The position numbers and the translations under genes are program-made. Of a DNA stretch of 64,000 nt, positions 8,481-16,862 are shown in pieces; position 1 is the stretch's first letter, and the number at the start of each line of letters is the position of its first letter. Under the pieces are notes generated by a model. The model saw nothing but the letters and a program-made list of their open reading frames with translations, had not been told where the DNA came from and ran no database searches. This stretch comes from Pseudomonadota bacterium (GTDB taxonomy: Bacteria > Pseudomonadota > Gammaproteobacteria > Steroidobacterales > Steroidobacteraceae). The stretch spans positions 62,001-126,000 of the forward strand of contig JAPLSH010000004.1 in the NCBI GenBank assembly GCA_026398735.1. Reading direction: 5' to 3'.

Positions 8481-9692
8481 GTGACAGTCCGTATCCTCAT
8501 TGCCGCCGATGACCCGACCTACAGCCGTTGGCTGCAGCACCGTATCGAGTCGTTGGGCGACACGTTTGCCGCAGTCGTCACGCGACCTGCGGCACTACAA
8601 CGTACCGACAAGCGTATTACCCGGCTGGACTGCGAACTGCTGGTAGCCGTGCTCGACTTCAACAGCACGGAAGGCCAAGACTCACCCGGCATCGCCTGGC
8701 TGCGCAGCATGGGTCGTACTGCAGAGGCGACGCCCATACTGGTGGTCGCTGAGGGTGGCAACGAACTCACCGCTGTACAGGCGCTGCGTCTGGGCGCGCA
8801 GGACTATCTGCCAAAGCAATTGCTGACACCCGAGCTGCTGTTCAATGCACTGCACCGCTGCTTGGTTGCTATCGCGCCGCAAGCACCGGGCGCAGCCAAC
8901 GGCCTGCCTCGCGATTTAGTGCCGGGCTACACACTGCTGCAACTACTGGGTGAATCCAGCAGAGCGCAGGTGTTTCTGGCCCACAGCGTTCGACTGGGCC
9001 GCAACGTAGCCTTGAAGGTCGAGCGCGAGCGTGAGGCGGATCAAGCAGCCTCACTGCTGCTGCGCGAGTACACCGCACTGGCCACGCTCAATCATCCCGG
9101 CATCGTGCAGGTGCACGATCACGGCCAGCACCGCGACAGACAGTTTTTGGCGATGGAATACTTTCCCTGCGGCGATCTGCGCGCCCGCCTGCAGCATCCG
9201 CTGACCGCAGCCCAAAGCTTGGACTATCTGCAGCGCGTGCTGCGCGCCTTGATGGTGGTGCACAACGCCGGACTGCTGCACTGCGACATCAAGCCCGCCA
9301 ACATCATGCTGCGCGAGAACGGTCAGTGTGTGTTGATCGACTTTGGTCTGGCCCGGCCGCTGAGCGAACTTACTGGCGGACTCAACGACGAACCGCTGCA
9401 AGGTTCGCCGTTTTATATGAGCCCTGAACAGGCACAGGGCTTGCCACTGGATCAGCGCAGCGATCTGTACAGCTTGGGCGTGCTGTATCACGAGATGCTC
9501 ACCGGTCGTCGCCCCTATGGCGGCACCAGTGCACAGCAAGTGCTGCAACGTCACATCGAAGATCCCTTGCCAAAACTGCCAAGCAGTCTCGCCTTTCATC
9601 AACCCTTGCTCGATGGACTGCTCGCCAAGCGGCCTACCGAGCGCTATGCCAGCGCAGACGATTTGTTGCGCGTACTGGCGGTGGCCGCATGA
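8481..9692 (+). CDS. Receiver-like domain fused to a Hanks-type Ser/Thr protein kinase
   Basis: Read from a GTG at 8481 the protein has 403 residues. Residues 1-130 resemble a response-regulator receiver: RILIAADD (acidic pair D10-D11), a candidate phospho-acceptor D59 in VAVLDFN, and K112 in DYLPKQ. Residues 150-403 are a Ser/Thr kinase with VALK (K179), HCDIKPANIM (catalytic D269), DFGLA (D287) and MSPEQ, so kinase activity looks intact. An in-frame ATG at 8379 would add 34 residues of poor quality, hence the GTG choice. The stop overlaps the next start by four bases (ATGA), tying it to the CheA-like gene. A receiver fused to a Hanks kinase suggests that phosphorelay input controls Ser/Thr phosphorylation. 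Partners and targets are unknown. Confidence 0.8.
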   Translation: MTVRILIAADDPTYSRWLQHRIESLGDTFAAVVTRPAALQRTDKRITRLDCELLVAVLDFNSTEGQDSPGIAWLRSMGRTAEATPILVVAEGGNELTAVQALRLGAQDYLPKQLLTPELLFNALHRCLVAIAPQAPGAANGLPRDLVPGYTLLQLLGESSRAQVFLAHSVRLGRNVALKVEREREADQAASLLLREYTALATLNHPGIVQVHDHGQHRDRQFLAMEYFPCGDLRARLQHPLTAAQSLDYLQRVLRALMVVHNAGLLHCDIKPANIMLRENGQCVLIDFGLARPLSELTGGLNDEPLQGSPFYMSPEQAQGLPLDQRSDLYSLGVLYHEMLTGRRPYGGTSAQQVLQRHIEDPLPKLPSSLAFHQPLLDGLLAKRPTERYASADDLLRVLAVAA

Positions 9693-11146
9693 CCCAGATA
9701 CACAACACCAACATCCGTACCTCCCGACTCATCGACCGGCTCGACGATGCACTGCTGCTCATCGCACCGGATCTGACGGTACAGGAACTGCTCACGCAGG
9801 CTGCGCGGGATCTGGGCAGCACCAGCACCAAGCGGCGCGAGCTGCTCGGCCTGCCGCTGAACGAAGTACTGACACCCGTGCTGGCACCGCGCGTGCTACA
9901 GCAGCTGATGACGCAGATCCACACGCTGATCAATGCGCCAACCGAACCACTGCCCACACTGCGCAGCTTGGAAGGCGCAGCCAGCAGTGCGCTGCGCGCT
10001 GCGGGTCTGACACGTTGGTATGACGTCTGGCTACAGCCTTTTGTCGGCGATGATGGGGTGACGCTGCTGTTGGGTCTGCGGGATGTCAGCGAGCGTTGGC
10101 GTCTGGCACAAGAACTGGAAGACGCCCGCCGCGCCCATGAAATGACTTTGGGCGTGCTGCGTGCCGATGTACTGGCGTTAGAGGACTTTCTCAACACCGC
10201 GCTGCAATCGATGTCCACGTTGCATGCTTTGCAACGACTGCCGGCACGCGCCGACGGCGCCTTTCGCGACAAGCTGGCACGCATCGGTAACGAACTGCGC
10301 AATCTGGGCGAGGCTGCCATAAAAGTCGGCCTCACCCCCATCGTGTCGCGGGCAAACGCACTGGATGACACGCTGCAGTCGCTGCAAACCCAAGCAGTGC
10401 TCAGCGGTGATGACTTTCTGCAACTGCCACCCGCGCTCGATGCGTTATTCATCCTGATCGGCACTGCCTCACGACTGACCGAACAACGTGCTGGCCGCTT
10501 GATCAATCAAGCAGTACAGAACGTGCCAACAACAAAGCTGCCCCAACCCTGGCACGAGAGAATCGCTGCAACGCTGCAGGGCTTGGTTGGTACTGTGGGC
10601 AATGATCTGGCACAACCGGCACAGCTGTCAGTACAAGGGCTCGAACAAGTTCCCGGCGTCTGGCAGCGCAACGTAGAACACTTGCTGGTATCACTGGTAC
10701 GCAATGCCATCGAACATGGCATCGAACCGTTGTACCAACGAGTCGCTGACAACAAGCCGGCCGTTGGCGCAATCGTCGTGGAGTGCAGTACCGCACCGGG
10801 CCAAGGCTGCACGCTGAGTGTGCGCGATGATGGCCGCGGTATAGATCCCTCGCTGTTGGCGCATTACCGCATTGATGCCGGCAGCATCGAGCTGGACACC
10901 GCCTCGCAGCAGGATACCGAAGCCCTGCTGGGCATCCCTGCATCGCACTCGACTGATGAGCTGCTGTTAACCCAAGCACGCGGGCTGGGTTTGGAGTTCA
11001 CGCGCGAATTGCTGCTGCGTATGCAAGGCAGCCTGCAGGTCAGCTGCAAGCCCAAGCAGTGGACCCTGGTGCAGTTACACCTGCCCGAGACACAGACTGC
11101 AACAGCCAGCGATGCGTCGCTGGCCGAGACACAGCAAGTCGCTTAA
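9689..11146 (+). CDS. CheA-like histidine-kinase ATPase protein with PAS-like N-terminus
   Basis: The 485-residue protein has a PAS-like region (about 10-135, ending LLGLRDVSERWRLAQELED), a helical segment (140-240) and a CheA-type HATPase domain (about 300-475). The N-box is LLVSLVRNAIEHGIEP, G1 is RDDGRGID, and the later box ARGLGLEFTRELLLRMQGSL resembles CheA GRGVGMD. The helical part (LARIGNELRNLGEAAIKVGL, about 195-215) looks like an Hpt helix pair, but there is no His in that stretch. A normal phospho-acceptor is therefore not visible. There is no CheW-like P5 domain and no membrane helix. ATGA coupling to the receiver-kinase gene implies one signalling unit. The product may phosphorylate another Hpt protein or act as a nucleotide-dependent partner. 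Confidence 0.75.
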   Translation: MTQIHNTNIRTSRLIDRLDDALLLIAPDLTVQELLTQAARDLGSTSTKRRELLGLPLNEVLTPVLAPRVLQQLMTQIHTLINAPTEPLPTLRSLEGAASSALRAAGLTRWYDVWLQPFVGDDGVTLLLGLRDVSERWRLAQELEDARRAHEMTLGVLRADVLALEDFLNTALQSMSTLHALQRLPARADGAFRDKLARIGNELRNLGEAAIKVGLTPIVSRANALDDTLQSLQTQAVLSGDDFLQLPPALDALFILIGTASRLTEQRAGRLINQAVQNVPTTKLPQPWHERIAATLQGLVGTVGNDLAQPAQLSVQGLEQVPGVWQRNVEHLLVSLVRNAIEHGIEPLYQRVADNKPAVGAIVVECSTAPGQGCTLSVRDDGRGIDPSLLAHYRIDAGSIELDTASQQDTEALLGIPASHSTDELLLTQARGLGLEFTRELLLRMQGSLQVSCKPKQWTLVQLHLPETQTATASDASLAETQQVA

Positions 11147-11152
11147 ACGCGC

Positions 11153-12193
11153 TCAGTCCTGCAGGCTGTAAAAGCGCAAGCGCCCATCGGCCTGCGCTAC
11201 CGCCAAGCGACGGCCATCACGCGACCAACGCAACAAGCCCACCGGGCCATCGAGCAGGTGCATGTCGACCGGCTCGTCCGCGCCGCGTTGCGCAGGGCCC
11301 GGACGCCACAACCCAAGGCGCCAGTCACGACCACCCGACGCCAGCCACGGACCTACCGGTGCAAACGCCAGACTCTCGACGCGCTCTTGGTGCGCCTTGA
11401 GTTGCAAGGGCTCTGTACCTTCGGGGCCTTTGCCCGAAAAATCCCACACCACGATTTCACCACTGCCGGTGGCGGCGGTTGCCAACCAGCGGCTGTTGGC
11501 GCTCCACGTGGCCTGAGTCACCTTGCCGTCATAGCCGCTCATGCGTGAACGCTTTTGCGTCGCCAGGAAGCGGAAATTCACCTGACCATCCTGCTGACCC
11601 GTGGCAGCGATGCGCCCATCTGCACTGATCACCAGCACCAGCGGCCCACCGTCGAGCAGATGTTGCGTGATGCGCAGTTCGGGGCTGATGCGATCGGTGA
11701 ACAACGCACCATTGCCCGCCACCAGCAACTCATCGGCAGAACGCCAAGCCAATTGCGACAACTGCACCGCATGCGGGCCCAGTGTGCCGACCGGTGTGCC
11801 ATCGACATCCAGCAGGTGCACGTTGCGACCCACCGCAAACGCCAGTCGCTTGCCGCGCGGATCAAAGCTCAAACCCAGCGGCCAGGCCATACCGCGATGC
11901 ACCACGCGCCCTTCAGCGGTCTCGGTAGCTAACGCATCCCACAGCCGCACGCTGCCGTCCTGACCGGAAGTGGCCAGCACCTTGCCGCCCGGTTGCCACG
12001 ACACCGCCAGCAAACCTGGCTCATGACTGCCCAGCGCCAGCACCGAGGCATCGTCTGCACTCACGCGTTGCAGATGACCTTCACCACCGGCTACTACGAC
12101 ATATCGACCATCGTGCGACCAGCACAGATCGGCAGGGTAATCGTCGAGCAGCACCTGAGCGCCTGCTGACAGCGTTGCAGTGCTGCGGCTCAC
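11153..12193 (-). CDS. WD40-repeat protein coupled to a CobW GTPase
   Basis: The 346-residue protein is built of WD40-type repeats: [84 protein letters not shown] and a last blade ending RLRFYSL. About seven blades fit, giving one beta-propeller, with no signal peptide. I choose the GTG at 12193 because it overlaps the TGA of the cobW-like gene in a GTGA junction. A GTG at 12202 is equally in frame and adds three residues. It is probably a scaffold or partner for the upstream zinc GTPase, but its function is not established here. The frame ends six bases from the convergent CheA-like gene. Confidence 0.8.
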   Translation of the reverse strand: MSRSTATLSAGAQVLLDDYPADLCWSHDGRYVVVAGGEGHLQRVSADDASVLALGSHEPGLLAVSWQPGGKVLATSGQDGSVRLWDALATETAEGRVVHRGMAWPLGLSFDPRGKRLAFAVGRNVHLLDVDGTPVGTLGPHAVQLSQLAWRSADELLVAGNGALFTDRISPELRITQHLLDGGPLVLVISADGRIAATGQQDGQVNFRFLATQKRSRMSGYDGKVTQATWSANSRWLATAATGSGEIVVWDFSGKGPEGTEPLQLKAHQERVESLAFAPVGPWLASGGRDWRLGLWRPGPAQRGADEPVDMHLLDGPVGLLRWSRDGRRLAVAQADGRLRFYSLQD

Positions 12194-13632
12194 GCGATGC
12201 ACGACTCAAAGCCAGCTTCCAGCTCGGCGCGATCCAGCTTGCGGCCGATGAACACCACGCTGCTGTTGCGCGGCGCATCGCCCCAATCGCGTTCGGGGCG
12301 GCCATCAAACATCATGTGCACTGCATGAAACACATAGCGGCGTGTTTCGCCGCGCAGGTTCAGCACACCCTTCATGCGCAGCAGATCTTCGCCACGGTTC
12401 TGCAACAGATAGGACAGCCAGTCATTGACCTTGCGCGCATCCAGCGGCCGCGGATCGCTGATGCCAATAGAGCTGATCGCTTGGTCATGATGATGCGACG
12501 CAAACGCGCGTGTGACGGCAGGCGCCTGCATCAACTGCAGACCAAACTCTGCTGGATCGTGCTCGCAGAACAGCACATAGCTGCCAGCTGCAGGGATGTC
12601 GATGCACCATTGCCCACCCATGCACTGCATGGCCAGTGCCCAAGGCTGCGCGGCAGGTGTCAGATGATCCCCGCTCTCAATCTTTTGTACCGGTTCGGCA
12701 AACACGCGCACAGCAGGCTCTACCTGGGCATCAAGCGCTTCGCGAGTGGCCGTAGCCACCGGCATCAGCACCAGCTTCAAGTCGGCATGCACATGATCAT
12801 GATGACCGTGATCATCGTGATGCTGCTCGCCATGGTCGTGCCCATGGTCATGGTCGTCGTGGCCGTGATCATGTCCATGATCGTGCCCTTGATCGTGGCC
12901 GTGGGCATGCTCACCAGCAGCCTTAAGAATGTGGCGGCCCGCAGCCAGCTCATAGATACCGGCCCACTCAAACGGATACTGTGGCTCCAGGAAGTTGGCG
13001 TCGGTGGCCAGCGCACGCGCCAGATCAAACGCACCCAACCCCAACACCGTATCCACCGGTACGTTGGCGTTCTGCGCACGATGGATACGCGCTGTGCCGT
13101 TGATCGCACGGATAGCGCGTTCGATGCGGGTCAGGTCCGCCTCTTGCACCAAATCCGTTTTGTTGAGAATGACCACGTCGGCAAAGCCAACCTGTACGGC
13201 CGGCTCCTTTAGCTGGCGCAGATGCTGCTCAAAGTGACGCGCATCTACCACCGTGACGATCGCATCAAGCGAGAACTGTGCCTTGAGATCGTCATCGAGG
13301 AAAAAGGTCTGCGCGACCGGCCCCGGATCCGCCATGCCGGTGGTCTCAATCAACACATGATCAAACCGCTCGCGACGCTTGAGCAACTGCCCCAGCACGC
13401 GAATCAAATCACCGCGCACCGTGCAGCAGATGCAGCCGTTGCTGGTCTCAAAGATTTCCTCTTCAGCACCGATCACCAGCTGGTGATCCACGCCCACTTC
13501 GCCGAACTCGTTTTCGATGACTGCGATACGCCGGCCATGGTTCTCGGACAGGATGCGGTTGAGCAGCGTGGTCTTGCCCGCGCCTAAGAAGCCGGTCAGC
13601 ACAGTCACCGGAATGCGTTTCACGTCAGTCAT
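12190..13632 (-). CDS. CobW/COG0523-family GTPase, zinc-chaperone type with His-rich loop
   Basis: The 480-residue G3E GTPase has a P-loop GFLGAGKT (14-21), the metal-binding CICC motif (67-70), NKTDLV as the guanine-specificity site, and a His/Asp-rich stretch at about 241-285. The CobW C-terminal domain follows (to about 470), including [21 protein letters not shown]0523 proteins of this kind deliver zinc or cobalt to client enzymes using GTP hydrolysis; the His-rich stretch suits zinc. It is longer than the usual 320-400 residues because of the loop and an insertion between the two domains. An AGGA ribosome site precedes the ATG. The WD40 gene overlaps its stop. No Zur box is apparent, so zinc regulation is not shown. 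Confidence 0.88.
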   Translation of the reverse strand: MTDVKRIPVTVLTGFLGAGKTTLLNRILSENHGRRIAVIENEFGEVGVDHQLVIGAEEEIFETSNGCICCTVRGDLIRVLGQLLKRRERFDHVLIETTGMADPGPVAQTFFLDDDLKAQFSLDAIVTVVDARHFEQHLRQLKEPAVQVGFADVVILNKTDLVQEADLTRIERAIRAINGTARIHRAQNANVPVDTVLGLGAFDLARALATDANFLEPQYPFEWAGIYELAAGRHILKAAGEHAHGHDQGHDHGHDHGHDDHDHGHDHGEQHHDDHGHHDHVHADLKLVLMPVATATREALDAQVEPAVRVFAEPVQKIESGDHLTPAAQPWALAMQCMGGQWCIDIPAAGSYVLFCEHDPAEFGLQLMQAPAVTRAFASHHHDQAISSIGISDPRPLDARKVNDWLSYLLQNRGEDLLRMKGVLNLRGETRRYVFHAVHMMFDGRPERDWGDAPRNSSVVFIGRKLDRAELEAGFESCIA

Positions 13633-13645
13633 GCAAATGTTCCTG

Positions 13646-13810
13646 TCAGGTAGGGCTGCCGCGCAGCTTCATGAACAGCCAACGCAAGGGTGCGAAGGCC
13701 AGCAGCCGCGGCAACAACCACAAGCCCGTGCGCCGCGCCCAAGGCACGGGGCGGGGCGGCAGGGCGCCGAAGAATTCGGCTTCCAGGGAACGGTGTCGCG
13801 GTACGGTCAT
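13646..13810 (-). CDS. Small Leu/Arg/Trp-rich protein (54 aa), unrecognised
   Basis: An ATG at 13810 opens a 54-residue frame reading [18 protein letters not shown] and ending [10 protein letters not shown]. The middle ([18 protein letters not shown]) is hydrophobic with Arg spacers, as in a small membrane-associated peptide. The stop lies 13 bases before the cobW-like start on the same strand, so it could be the first gene of that operon. No good ribosome site is visible, and I recognise no family. It fills a gap that would otherwise be empty, and its composition looks more protein-like than the overlapping frames. Confidence is limited. Confidence 0.45.
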   Translation of the reverse strand: MTVPRHRSLEAEFFGALPPRPVPWARRTGLWLLPRLLAFAPLRWLFMKLRGSPT

Positions 13811-13832
13811 ACCGCAAGGATACCGGAGCGGC

Positions 13833-14849
13833 TCAGCGGGCGGGACGGCCTGCCAGCCCGGCGGTCCAGCACATGTGCTGATTGGCGCCAGAGCGACGGG
13901 CCGCCTGCTGCGCCACGTCGACCTGCGTCACCAGATCGGCCACGGTTTGGCGCTCGTCGCCCCACAGGGTCGCCCCTATCGAGGCAGTCAGCTGTACCGA
14001 CAGCCCATCGAGCTCCACCGGCGAGGTGAGCACTTTCATGAGCGTGCGGGACACGGTATCTGCACCGGCCAAGTCACGCTCATCCTCCAAAATCACCATG
14101 AACCGGTAGGGCCCGACGCGACCCAGCGTGTCCGAGTCACGCAGCGCCCGACGCACACGCGCCGCTACCTGCTTGAGCACCTGATTGCCCAGCGACTCGC
14201 CGTGCACCTCAAACACCTTGTTGATGTCACCCAGCTCCACCGCCATCAGCCCAAACGAGCGCTGCACACGCTTGGCCCGCACCAAGGCGTGCTCCATGCG
14301 ATCCTGAAAGGTCAGCAAATTGGGTAGGCCCGTGACCAAGTCATAGGGCGTGATCTGCTTCAGACGCTCCTGGGTATGCCGCTGCTCGGTAATGTCGCGC
14401 AGCGTAACCGCGACCCCGTCACCGGCGGCGACAGCATGGTGGCGCAGCCAATCCGGCCCCTCGCCGGCCACCAACCGCTCACGCTCTTCGAACAGCGCCT
14501 CGCCCGTCAGCAGCACCTGGGCATATTGCTGCACCAGCGTGCGCGCCAACGCCGCCGGCAGCACAGCCGACAACAGCGCGCCCGCCTGGGCGTTACCGCT
14601 GCTGCGCCACAAGTGCGCAAAGGCCGGGTTGCAGTAAGCAATCTGAAAGTCGCCGATGCCGCCTTGGGCATCCGGCAACGGCACCAAGCTGCAAAAGGCA
14701 TCGGGGCTGCGAGCCAAGGCGGCTTGTAGCCGCAGCAGGTTGCGGCTGTCTTCCAGGCCTACAGCCGGTTGGCGCCCAAATCCCAGCCACGAGGCCACCA
14801 CAGCCAGAATGCCGCGTTGGGTGGCCGGTGTTGCCGGGCGATCGGTCAT
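13833..14849 (-). CDS. PAS-GGDEF protein with degenerate diguanylate cyclase site
   Basis: The 338-residue protein has a PAS-like domain (about 38-155, ending VTLRDITEQRHTQERLKQ) and a GGDEF-fold domain (165-325; YDLVTGLPNLLTFQDRME to ASIGATLW). The signature that should read GGDEF is GPYRF (246-250). The metal-binding Asp of the first strand is also altered (VELGDINKV instead of a LDxFKxIN-type motif). Diguanylate cyclase activity is therefore unlikely, and there is no EAL domain. It may be a non-catalytic signalling or binding protein. There is no membrane helix, so it is cytoplasmic. The methyltransferase gene lies 12 bases upstream on the same strand and may be cotranscribed. Confidence 0.82.
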   Translation of the reverse strand: MTDRPATPATQRGILAVVASWLGFGRQPAVGLEDSRNLLRLQAALARSPDAFCSLVPLPDAQGGIGDFQIAYCNPAFAHLWRSSGNAQAGALLSAVLPAALARTLVQQYAQVLLTGEALFEERERLVAGEGPDWLRHHAVAAGDGVAVTLRDITEQRHTQERLKQITPYDLVTGLPNLLTFQDRMEHALVRAKRVQRSFGLMAVELGDINKVFEVHGESLGNQVLKQVAARVRRALRDSDTLGRVGPYRFMVILEDERDLAGADTVSRTLMKVLTSPVELDGLSVQLTASIGATLWGDERQTVADLVTQVDVAQQAARRSGANQHMCWTAGLAGRPAR

Positions 14850-14861
14850 CGAGCGTGTCCT

Positions 14862-15476
14862 TTAACGTGCGGGCCGGGCCGGGGTGCCGGCGCCGTCCAT
14901 CTCCCATACCGGCAGCGGACTGTCCAACTTGAGCCAAAACCCAGCGCCCAAGTGACGAAAATAGCCCGACAGCTGTTTGCGATACCACGAACCGCGTCGC
15001 AGCATGACCGCCGGATCGGTGCGGGACTGGTCGCAGTTGTCTTCCCAGTCCTCTTTGGTGAGGGCGCCGAAATACAGCACCCCGCGGCAGACCCGCGCCA
15101 GATTGGCAAACGCCTGCTTGGCTTCGGCGGGCTTGAGGTACTGCAGCACGTCGTAGCAGATCACCAGGTCAAACTGTTCCCGCGTGCTCAGGTCCTGAAT
15201 GCCGCCGTGCCGCCAGCCATAGCGCTTGCACAGATACTGACTGATCTCCATGCCCACATATTCGCTACGCGGCCAGGCCCGCTTGAGCGGTGCGCGCAGC
15301 AAGCCCACGCCACAGCCAGCATCCAGAATGCGCTTGACCGGCTGGCCCACGTGATCGCACAAGCCGGCAATCAAGCGGCCGCGCGCATTCATCTCGGCAC
15401 GCGAGGTCACTGACGTGCGTGAATTGAAGTAGAAGCGCTGGTAATAGTCCTCATCGAAACGTTCTGTGTCGGCCAC
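14862..15476 (-). CDS. Class I SAM-dependent methyltransferase
   Basis: This 204-residue cytoplasmic protein has the class I Rossmann methyltransferase fold: motif [12 protein letters not shown] (50-60), a second strand YVGMEIS, and motif IV-like [13 protein letters not shown]. The SAM-binding Gly pattern is intact. The N-terminal [18 protein letters not shown] resembles the lead-in of small-molecule or lipid methyltransferases. The substrate is unknown. It diverges from rimO, with 60 bases between the starts, and sits upstream of the degenerate GGDEF gene. No partner gene indicates a pathway. Confidence 0.8.
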   Translation of the reverse strand: MADTERFDEDYYQRFYFNSRTSVTSRAEMNARGRLIAGLCDHVGQPVKRILDAGCGVGLLRAPLKRAWPRSEYVGMEISQYLCKRYGWRHGGIQDLSTREQFDLVICYDVLQYLKPAEAKQAFANLARVCRGVLYFGALTKEDWEDNCDQSRTDPAVMLRRGSWYRKQLSGYFRHLGAGFWLKLDSPLPVWEMDGAGTPARPAR

Positions 15477-15536
15477 CCTGCTGCTCCTGTTTTGCCGGTA
15501 CCATTGCGGGCCGCGCCCAAGCTAGATCGCCTGCCC

Positions 15537-16859
15537 ATGAAAAACCCCCGCGTCGGATTCGTGAGTCTCGGTTGCCCCAAGGCACTGGTCGACTCCGAAC
15601 GCATTCTTACGCAGCTGCGCGTGCGCGGCTACGACATCGCACCCGAGTACAGCTCCGCTGACCTGGTGGTCGTCAACACCTGCGGCTTCATCGATGCCGC
15701 CATCGACGAATCCCTGCAAGCCATCGGTGAAGCGCTGGATGCCAACGGCCGCGTCATCGTCACCGGCTGCCTGGGTGCCAACCCCGAGCGCATCCTGCAG
15801 CAACATCCGCGCGTGCTGGCCGTCACCGGCCCGCATGCCACCGAGCAGGTGCTGCGCGAAGTCGAGCAGCATCTGCCGCGGCCGCACGAGCCTTACCTCG
15901 ATCTGGTGCCGGCGCAGGGCATCCGCCTTACGCCGCGCCACTACGCTTATCTCAAGATCTCTGAAGGCTGCAACAACCGCTGCAGCTTCTGCATCATCCC
16001 GCAGCTGCGCGGCAAGCTGGCCTCACGGCCCATCGACGATGTGATGGCCGAGGCCGAGCGGCTGGTGGCATCAGGCGTGCGTGAGCTGCTGGTCATCTCG
16101 CAGGATACCAGTGCCTATGGCGTCGACCTGCGCTACCGCCCCGGCAGCTTCCGTGGTGTGGAGTATCAAACCCGCTTTATTGATCTGGCGCGCGCGCTGG
16201 GCACGCTGGGTGTGTGGGTGCGCATGCACTATGTGTATCCGTATCCGCACGTCGATGCCGTGCTGCCGCTGATGGCCGAGGGCAAAGTACTGCCCTATCT
16301 CGACATCCCCTTCCAACATGCCAGCCCCACGGTGTTGCAACGCATGGCACGGCCCGCACATGCCGAAAAGACCCTCGATCGCATCCACCAATGGCGCCGC
16401 GAAGTGCCCGATCTCACGCTGCGCTCCACGTTCATTGTGGGCTTTCCCGGTGAGACCGATGCCGAGTTCCAGCAGCTGCTCGACTGGCTCGATGAAGCAC
16501 AGCTGGATCGCGTCGGCTGCTTCAAATACTCACCGGTCGAGGGCGCACCCGCCAACACGCTTGGCGAGCCCGTGCCCGATGAAGTCATGGAAGAGCGTCA
16601 CCAGCTGTTCATGGAACGCGCCATGGAAATCAGCAAGGCACGCTTGGCACAGCGCATCGGCCAGACGATCACCGTGCTGGTCGATCGCATCGAAGACGGT
16701 GTGGCCATCGCCCGCAGCAGTGGCGATGCCCCTGAGATCGATGGCGTCGTGCAGGTGCTCGACGGCGGCGCACTGCGCGTGGGCGAGTTTGCGCAGGTCA
16801 CCATTACTGATGCCGACGCCTATGACCTGCAGGCCACAGTCGCCGGCACCACTCACTAG
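15537..16859 (+). CDS. rimO: Ribosomal protein S12 methylthiotransferase RimO
   Basis: The 440-residue protein matches RimO (441 in E. coli), a radical-SAM enzyme that adds a methylthio group to Asp88 of ribosomal protein S12. The N-terminal UPF0004 domain begins [16 protein letters not shown] with its cluster-binding Cys residues (SLGC, VVNTCGF, VTGCLG). The radical-SAM motif is C145-NNR-C149-SF-C152. A C-terminal TRAM domain follows (about 370-435). The frame is open to 15492, but the ATG at 15537 gives the conserved start. The SLGCPK and NTCGF wording separates it from MiaB. It is a housekeeping gene with no functional link to its neighbours. Confidence 0.97.
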   Translation: MKNPRVGFVSLGCPKALVDSERILTQLRVRGYDIAPEYSSADLVVVNTCGFIDAAIDESLQAIGEALDANGRVIVTGCLGANPERILQQHPRVLAVTGPHATEQVLREVEQHLPRPHEPYLDLVPAQGIRLTPRHYAYLKISEGCNNRCSFCIIPQLRGKLASRPIDDVMAEAERLVASGVRELLVISQDTSAYGVDLRYRPGSFRGVEYQTRFIDLARALGTLGVWVRMHYVYPYPHVDAVLPLMAEGKVLPYLDIPFQHASPTVLQRMARPAHAEKTLDRIHQWRREVPDLTLRSTFIVGFPGETDAEFQQLLDWLDEAQLDRVGCFKYSPVEGAPANTLGEPVPDEVMEERHQLFMERAMEISKARLAQRIGQTITVLVDRIEDGVAIARSSGDAPEIDGVVQVLDGGALRVGEFAQVTITDADAYDLQATVAGTTH

Positions 16860-16862
16860 TCG

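Noticed and set aside
12779-12912. Short repeated ATG/CATG-rich DNA resembling a repeat array
   Set aside because: It encodes the His/Asp-rich loop of the GTPase; there are no spacers or constant repeats, so it is not CRISPR or a satellite.
12175-13212. A 345-residue open frame on the plus strand antisense to the cobW-like gene
   Set aside because: It is rich in Met, Val, Arg and His generated by the GTPase codons, has no ribosome site or family likeness, and the opposite strand has clear GTPase motifs.
13671-14327. A 218-residue plus-strand frame over the small ORF and GGDEF gene
   Set aside because: The GGDEF and PAS motifs are on the other strand, and the frame has no recognisable domain.
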